Shown: one piece after another, positions 57,644 through 64,000 of the stretch | Layout of the letters: each line of letters opens with the position of its first letter | How positions within the stretch are numbered: position 1 is the first letter of the stretch | From: Aaosphaeria pasadenensis | Taxonomy: Eukaryota > Ascomycota > Dothideomycetes > Pleosporales | Assembly: GCA_022813625.1 (NCBI GenBank) | Contig: JAKLMB010000019.1 | Coordinates: 248,001 to 312,000 of the forward strand | Length of the DNA stretch: 64,000 nucleotides | Direction: 5' to 3' | Position numbers and translations under genes: made by a program | The notes under the pieces: model-generated | Database searches by the model: none | Told to the model about the DNA's origin: nothing | What the model saw: the letters and a program-made list of their open reading frames with translations, nothing else

Positions 57644-59119
57644 ATTGGCTGCAATGTTCCAAAGAATCTCTCGAAAAAATACCCTGATTAATAGGCGCAA
57701 AAGTTGTACAGCGTTACAGTGACTTTATAAGTATGCAAGAAGGGCACCCACACTCCGCACTACCGGGATCTTCTGATTTAAGAAATGAACTGTTATTGAA
57801 TTGTGGATCACGACTCTTTTATAAACATGGGTGGCCATCACTGCACTTCCTCCAACGTGGTTGTGTCATGCCCAGACACGTGCCGAGGACGCCTTTACCG
57901 GCCTGGTACGTCATTGCATGGAGAACGGGGAGGCAAGTCCAAGCAAGTTGCAGAGTTGGATGAGCCGTGAGAGCCATAATAAGTCTTGGCTAGCCTCTCA
58001 GATCGAACAGATTCGAATATCGCTGTCGTGTGAGCGCTGTAGCGGCTTGTCGTAGGTATCAATGCGCACATTGCGAGCCCTGTTAAAGGGTGACATCTAC
58101 CTAGCAAAGTACAGAAACGGTGGTTTTGGTGCAGCGCCTGGCGAACGGACACCGAGAACCAACGGGCCCGATGACATAGAGGGCGATCTTTCGTAAAGAT
58201 AGTCGCCTTGTGTTGCTTGTCGACTTTCCTAACCAAGTACTTGGAACAGTCTGCCTGCTGCTTGCTATTTGCATAAGAAGCATGACAGCGTGGAGCGGAA
58301 CTCGGTCATGGTATCCCCCCGCACATCCATCCGCACATCGATGCGGAGATGGTATCCGGAGGCGTCTCTGGGGTGCATCGTGGTGTTCAGGGAGACGCTG
58401 TTGATCGGTAGGTTTTGCGGTCGGAATGATCTTGTGTAGAAGACAATGCCATGGCGCGATTGTATGCTGGTCCCAGAAAACGGTCGAATATCGGCGACGG
58501 AACCCCTAACTATCGGCAAGCTTTTGCATGTCTCCCCATTTTATTCTATTCTTTAAGAGCACAGTTCAAGTCACACCATTTGTTTAGTTGAGTTGTTATC
58601 GATCGTGAATAATTGCATTTCTTCAGATGCAACCTTCTGTCGGCACGCCCGAAACGATGGACTTGCAGAATCTCCTCATTGAGGATACCTGCCTATGTTG
58701 TCAATGGTGGGCGCCTCATGTGTGTCGCTTCTGTGTATGACGTCGTTGGTCAATGGTTTAGGCGTCACAACCTCGTAATGTCAAGAACACGGCATCTTAG
58801 GATCAGAGACATGCACCTCTCGTCCCCCATCAACATCAACAAAATCGTAAAACCGTCAAACTGTACCCTCGTACTACAGTTACTGGTATGGGCGCCTCAC
58901 CAATTCATGAAATTGTCACAATAATAATGGTCCTCTTTTACTTATGGGTCGTTGCGCCGCTAACTGCTAACTCCAACTGTACCCCGTCGTGCATGGGGAT
59001 AGCCTTCACAATTGGTGCGGTGCACAGCCAACAAACAGTTAATGCATTCAGAGTTACACTTCGAAATTTTCTTCACATGCATTTAGCTACGTGCCAACGC
59101 TTGGAGCCTACGAGTACAG
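57644..59119. other. 1.5-kb spacer upstream of the hexose transporter
   Basis: No gene is supported. It holds the transporter promoter (TATA-like actTATAAAgtc on the minus strand near 57724-57731) and the NF-X1 3' UTR. Small frames at 57733-58924 show no family likeness. Confidence 0.4.
57724..57731 (-). promoter_or_regulatory. TATA-like box of the hexose transporter gene
   Basis: On the minus strand the sequence acttataaagtc lies about 80 bp before the transporter ATG, a plausible TATA position. There is no experimental evidence, and A/T-rich hexamers of this type occur by chance. Confidence 0.3.
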
Positions 59120-62100
59120 CTATTCTTCGTCCAAGTCGGCCCACCGTACCTCAGTCGGTCGGGTGCTAATGCCTTCGCCGATGCTGCCCTCAGTGCCAAA
59201 CCCTTCGTTGCGAGCCGGATTAGTGGATCCTCGATCTTCGTCTTCGCTTGCAATTGCACTGTTGGCTTCGTTGACTCTCTCCTTTTCTTCCTCAAGTAGT
59301 TCTGCTGTTTCCCAATCATCAACTACTTCGGCTGCCTTTTCTTTCTTCTTCTTCGCACTACTCAAACTGAGCACCGCAAATCCTCCACGGTTTCCTACCG
59401 GCGTGGATTTCTCTGCTCGCCTTGCGGGTGCCCCTTTCCTTGCAATCTCACTCCAGCCACTACCCGATGCGTTCACATCATTTTCCTTACGAATGACATT
59501 CAGAGAAGAGTCCACTCGAGCCAACTGGAGCGTACCGATCTTCTGTGAGGTTATCGTTTGAGAGAGCACCGGCTTGATAGACTCGAGTCTGGTCTGCATT
59601 TCGGAATCTGTGATGTTCGTGCGAGCCGAGAGAGGAAGTTGAAGAACAACATCCTCGCTTGGGAGGAAATGAACCTCAAGCTCAAGAGGAAATTGAGTTT
59701 TCGCAAGTGCTGCCTTTACCGCAGAATTGACTTCTTCGACTGTGAGCGCAAAACGAGGCTTTGTAATCAAGTAGGAGTTGAAAGGGTCCCCAGACAGTGG
59801 CTTAGGCCGGGTACTTGGAATGGTGGTAGACACCGTACTGGCACTTGCAGTACCAACACGTTGTACTTGACGGACCCTCGCACACTCGGCCAATGTCTTC
59901 ATGGGCGCCATAACGAAACGAGGCGTTTTGAAGATAAAAACATGTCGATGCGGTTCAGGGTCCATGCTTTCATGATCGAACCCAAAGTCTTCGGCGATGG
60001 AATGTAGAAATGCGCGCTGATTAGCAGGCATTGGCTTGAAGCGGAGGCGCTTTTCGGCTGGATCTGAAGCGAATGTGCGGAATATCTTTTCTTGCGCAGC
60101 TGCCCAAGTTGAATTACCTTGGTACATGTTCAAAGTCTCAGCCGAGTAGGGAATGTGATCATTCTGATGAGCTTCCGGATCCACGTTTAAGGCCAACGCG
60201 AGTTTACGGTTACGTTCAAGGCGAGCACATTCTGCATCGCATTTGAGAACATTGTTCAAATTGCCAGTGCCATTCTTGGATGCATTGCATTTGAGTTCTT
60301 GTTTGATTCGCTGACACTCGCACGTAACGAGCATCTTCTGCTGGCACGGAGTATCCTCCATGCAAGCAGCTGGAGCGTGGCAGGGTGCCATGCAAGGATG
60401 CCCACACACACTCAATTCTTTTCCGCAAGGCTGTCTGCAAGGTTCTTCGCATTCACCTGAACGGTGACATTGTTTACGACATTTGTGAACCCCACATTTG
60501 AGCGTTCGTCCGCATATTTCACCACAACGAACTTCGCTGAGCCAGCAGGGTTGGTTTTTTAGTGTGCTTTTACCACACAGGCAATGCTTGGTAGTGAGGA
60601 ATGGGCATTTTGGACAGCTCTCTTCATCTTGATGGCAATTGTGAGCAACCTGGGGGTGTCCACAGTCCTTAGAACGCTCGCATTGATATCGACAAGGAGG
60701 GGGTGAGGTACCGCATGGCAACGGCGGCTGCAGAACTGTACGTCCGCAATTGCAGCTGACTTCATCAAAAATTGCTTCTCGACAGGTACCACAAGCACCT
60801 TTGTGACAAAGCTCCTGGCAGCGATGATCTGGATTGCCACATTTTAGCGGTCGCCCGCAGCTTCGTGTACATATGTGCTCGGCTTCAAAGTTTTCTGCAG
60901 GTCGACGAGGTGCGTCCAAGGATCGTGGTTTGCGCCGGGCAGCTTGGCGTTCTGATGCCTTTCGCTCACCGGAGCAGCATCGTTCGCCACATTCATGTCT
61001 CCCACAATTGAGTGAGACGCGACAGACTCGCATACACTGTGGAAGTTCCTCTACGCCTTGGTGACAGATGGTAAGGGACTGCGTACGACCACAACGGCAG
61101 GGGATCGACATTGACTGTAGACAAGACGAGCACTCGCCTTGATGGCATAATTTCTGACAATGATGCCCGCATGGTAGCAGTTTGTTGCAGGGCTCAGAGC
61201 AATTCGGAATTGGGTCTTCGCAGGAAAGTCGAGGCTTTTCGGTGATCATAGTTAGTAGTGTTATCCCACATGGACAATGTGAGACGAGATCTGGAGAACG
61301 AGGGCAGTGCGATTGGTCCGAGTCTTGCGGATGGCAAGGTTTCTCACAACGATGTTTCCCGCAATCAAAGAGTCGGCCGCACGCATCAGGGCACTGGAAT
61401 AACCCAGTCCAGTGTTCGATCGTTATCGAGCCATCTATTGCAATGTGCGATTGACTGCTCTCTGCCTCCTCCTCCCGGTCGCAGCAGAGAATTTCTTTCG
61501 ATAATTGACCACAAAAGCATCGTGCAGGAACGCGGACTTCGCAGGCGCCGCAAAGACCTTCGTGGCATGGGCGCGTGCAAGAATGTATACCACATGGCAT
61601 AAGTTCACCGCAGTCTTCTCCACAACTCCATCCATTCTCGTAGTCTGTGTCAATGCAGCGCCGAGTAACAGATCGCTTACCACAGAAGCAGAATTGTATG
61701 GGACCCATCTGCGTACATGGTGCACAAGGGCCTGCGTGACATATATCAGGACATGGGTGTGGGCATCTCTTCGGAATAATGCGCGATCTCGCACAGGTTT
61801 GGCCACAAGAGAATGGTGGAAGGCCAGGCAAAGGTTTCGGCTCAACCTCCTTCTCACACCAGCAAGTGAAGTGTTTTGGGAGGACATCCTTAGGCAAGTT
61901 ACAGCCTGGGCATCGCCATTGTCGAGGTGCGGGCTCTTCTCCATCTGCTAGCTGAGGACGAGCAACAGATGAGCCTTCTTTACCAGACCATTCCTTGATG
62001 CAGCCCAGATGGAAGACTGTCCAGCACGTCCGGCATGACCACACTCTTGAGCGTCTCTTCAATTCTTGATAGCAGACCGCGCACTCATAATAGCCATTAT

Positions 62101-62532
62101 CAATATCTTCATGAGTTCGTGTTGCAATGTCCGTCGCCGTAGATTTGGGGGCTTTAACTCTCGAGTGTGCTACCGGGGGTTTCGACCGGGGGCCCTTAGG
62201 AATGGTATCAGAAGCTGCACTGGACAGTCCGGGCTCGAATGCAGGAGCATCGGCGCGGAGATCTTTCGGTTCTGTTGTTTGTGATGCGTTTTCATCCGTC
62301 AATTGCCCGCCGAATCGTCGTCCACCTGGCCCTGTTTGCATATTCCTGGATGCAAGAGGCCCACCTCTTCCTCGACCTCTGCCGGTACGACCACCTCGCG
62401 CTGAAACCGCAGAACCGTCCGCTGGGCTATTTCGAGAGGTGCCATCTTGCGTCTGAGTCCTTGTCTCTTGGTTCCTATTATTCCTTCCCCCTTGGCCCTG
62501 AGAAGCTCTGGAGCCCCTCCCACCCCGCCTTG

Positions 62533-62576
<44 letters not shown>

Positions 62577-62731
62577 GATGATGATGATGCTACGATATCA
62601 GTCTGGCCTTGCTGCGGAGCGCTTTCTGAAGTCGTAGTGGCCTGGCCACCACCTCTATTTCGTGGTCGTCTTCGACGCTGGGAGCCTCTGGTTGCATCGG
62701 CCGGTGCAGGTTCTGCGACGGTACTGGACAT
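59120..62731 (-). CDS. NF-X1-type zinc finger protein (FAP1/NFX1 family), 1203 aa, single exon
   Basis: Nuclear or cytosolic regulator related to yeast FAP1, which binds FKBP12, and to human NFX1. The order is a low-complexity N-terminus with RGG/RGR and a 14-residue poly-Gln run; a RING-like variant finger at about residues 215-285 (YECAVCYQELKRRSRVW, FHLGCIKEW, WRCPGCNLPK); a long array of NF-X1 C-x-H-x-x-x-C fingers (about 300-860); an R3H-type domain (about 880-930, ANQRAFLHSIAEDFGF); and an acidic C-terminal tail ending RWADLDEE. The ATG at 62731 is chosen because the upstream frame extension starts with TTG and lies beyond the typical MSSTVAEPAP start. A single-exon gene of this length is unusual beside the intron-rich neighbours. 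E3-like or transcriptional roles are inferred from family. Confidence 0.93.
62534..62575 (-). repeat. Perfect (CAA)14 microsatellite encoding poly-Gln
   Basis: Fourteen uninterrupted ttg units on the + strand read CAA (Gln) in the NF-X1 gene, flanked on one side by tga (TCA, Ser) units. It is a clean triplet repeat with high slippage potential. Confidence 0.9.
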
Positions 62732-63241
62732 GTTGAGAGCGTTTTGATGCTCGTGAATTCTGGAGGAGTTTACAAGTGTGGAGACCTGCCTTACACTCAA
62801 GAGAATATAGTCGCGAATGTGAAAAAGAAAACAGGCGGCGAAAATGTATGGCCTGTGGAACAGAGTGGAAAAGTCAAAACGGAGTATATCAGATGAAAGC
62901 TTCTGGGGCCAGTGGCGAGGCAGTCAATATACACTCTGGATTACAGTGCTAGATTGCACTGCTGTGGGGAATGAGTCACCCTCCGCGCAGCAGGAACGGG
63001 TCCAGAAAGCTTCCCTAGGACCTAAGTACAAATCATACGAAGGACCGTGGCGAAGCACGCTGGAGCATACGTTGAATAAATTATTTTGTTAATGACTCTT
63101 GAACTTTCTGCGCGTCATCGTGCCGGAAAAACCACAGCCTCCGACGCACCCCGGTCGCCAAGGCTTACCTTGGACGTCGGAGCTGTAGACTGTCGACATT
63201 CGCAACATCATCGTCATTAAGACTCATCCCATCCTGCAATC
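62732..63241. other. Divergent spacer between NF-X1 and BIG1 genes
   Basis: The two start codons are 510 bp apart on opposite strands, so both promoters are likely shared. A near-match acggagta motif lies at 62880-62887. No gene is supported. Confidence 0.5.
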
Positions 63242-64000
63242 ATGGCAAAGACATTGGTCGGTGCTCTTGCACTCGCATCGCTGCCTTCCGCACTTGCATT
63301 TCGCAATACCTCGCCATTCTTTCTCTTGTCGACATCAGAGTAAGCCCGCAGAGCTCCAGCCACCTACCCCAAGCTAACGATTCCAGCTTGAAACTCGACG
63401 GCAGCATCGCGCATTTTGCTCAGTCTGGGGCGATCTCTGCGCAGCTTCAGACTAACCTTAAAGAATGTCCTTCTGAGGCCTACTTCCTCGTGCGCCACGA
63501 GGGCATATCTTCGGCGGACTACCATGGCGACACTGCTGGACGGCCCGATGCATTGCTACGCGACAGTCCCCATGATATCAAGAGCACCATGCAGATACCC
63601 GAAGTCGTGGGCGATTTGAAGATTCAGTCTATCGCACAGTCGCTACAGCAGCAGTGTGGTGCGAAGCTTGTCAAATTGGACCCCGAGATGAAGGAGTCGG
63701 ATTTCAACCAGGCGCTGTCCGACGACACGCCTCCACGTGTTTACGAGATCACCTTCTCGGAATCGAGCGAGGATTCGAACCTCAAACTGTCTACATCCAG
63801 TGCGTTTGATTTACTGTCGTCTTTTCGCTTCCACTAATTCGTGATGTAGATGCCTTCATTAGTTCTGCCATATCACAGCTTGCGCCCCACGGCAAGTTCA
63901 CGCTCATCTACACTACGACACCTCCCACCAAGAAGCCCGCAGAATCCCATCAGCCTGCGTATGAGATGGAGGATCCTTTTGGAGATGCCGTGCAGATGGA
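63242..64000 (+). CDS. V-ATPase assembly factor BIG1 (5' part, cut by window edge)
   Basis: Exons are 63242-63339, 63387-63799 and 63850 to beyond 64000, with GTAAGC and GTGCGT donors. The protein begins with a signal peptide (TLVGALALASLPSALA), then RNTSPFFLLSTSD, the start typical of fungal BIG1 proteins, ER membrane proteins needed for V-ATPase assembly and wall beta-1,6-glucan. The lumenal part has the expected CPSEAYFLVRHEGIS segment and a block around NAFISSAISQLAPHGKFTLIYTTTPP. The C-terminal membrane helix and the retrieval signal lie off the window, so completeness cannot be judged. The start codon is the first ATG after a pyrimidine-rich leader. Confidence 0.82.

Noticed and set aside
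59120..62800. Longer NF-X1 start at 62800
   Set aside because: That frame start is TTG and the extra 23 residues precede the normal family start at the ATG 62731.
1..64000. Transposable elements or repeat-induced mutation tracts
   Set aside because: No long terminal repeats, inverted-repeat ends, transposase or reverse-transcriptase motifs, and no long AT-rich block were seen by eye.

Overview
The window reads as nuclear DNA of a filamentous ascomycete (Pezizomycotina). Genes are separated by 0.3-3 kb. Introns are short (about 45-160 nt in most cases) with GTANGT-type donors and YAG acceptors. Leaders before the start codon are pyrimidine-rich or A/C-rich. Typical fungal families are present: a HeLo/HET-s N-domain protein, a PTH11-like rhodopsin-fold protein, a class 3 lipase, an MFS hexose transporter and an NF-X1/FAP1 protein. 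The class cannot be fixed from this sequence alone. I reconstructed exon structures by hand. Each multi-exon model listed keeps an open frame, uses GT/AG junctions and joins recognisable protein blocks where a family is known.

Layout. 0.5-7 kb: a four-exon GH13 alpha-glucosidase, a secreted class 3 lipase on the opposite strand, and a six-helix membrane protein of unknown function. 8.9-21.5 kb is the housekeeping part: a dienelactone-hydrolase-family protein, a small putative tail-anchored protein, the U5 snRNP helicase gene prp28, the 20S proteasome beta-3 gene (PUP3 type) divergent from mitoribosomal mL59, a Cys-motif hypothetical protein, the proteasome alpha-7 gene (PRE10 type) and a histidine-phosphatase-family protein. 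22-34 kb holds three cell-surface or membrane genes (Cys-rich type I membrane protein, type II membrane protein with a fucose-lectin-like ectodomain, DUF7703-like membrane protein) and a HeLo-domain gene of the kind linked to fungal allorecognition and cell death.

35-49 kb is gene-poor and looks accessory. It holds a decayed gene with an in-frame stop and a frameshift, a PTH11-like integral membrane protein, a type B carboxylesterase with an altered oxyanion-hole motif, and a putative regulator-like protein without a zinc cluster. 49.6-57.6 kb carries a siderophore-esterase-like hydrolase, an SDR, an EthD-domain protein, an M50B-like membrane metalloprotease and an MFS sugar transporter. The window ends with a single-exon NF-X1/FAP1 zinc-finger gene divergent from a V-ATPase assembly factor BIG1 gene that runs off the right edge.

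I see no complete transposon, CRISPR array, rRNA or convincing tRNA. No obvious new multi-gene system stands out. The observations I rate highest are the HGGR oxyanion-hole change in the carboxylesterase, the DEVD helicase box in Prp28, the HeLo gene beside a decayed gene, and the ATG-only first coding exons shared by both proteasome genes.
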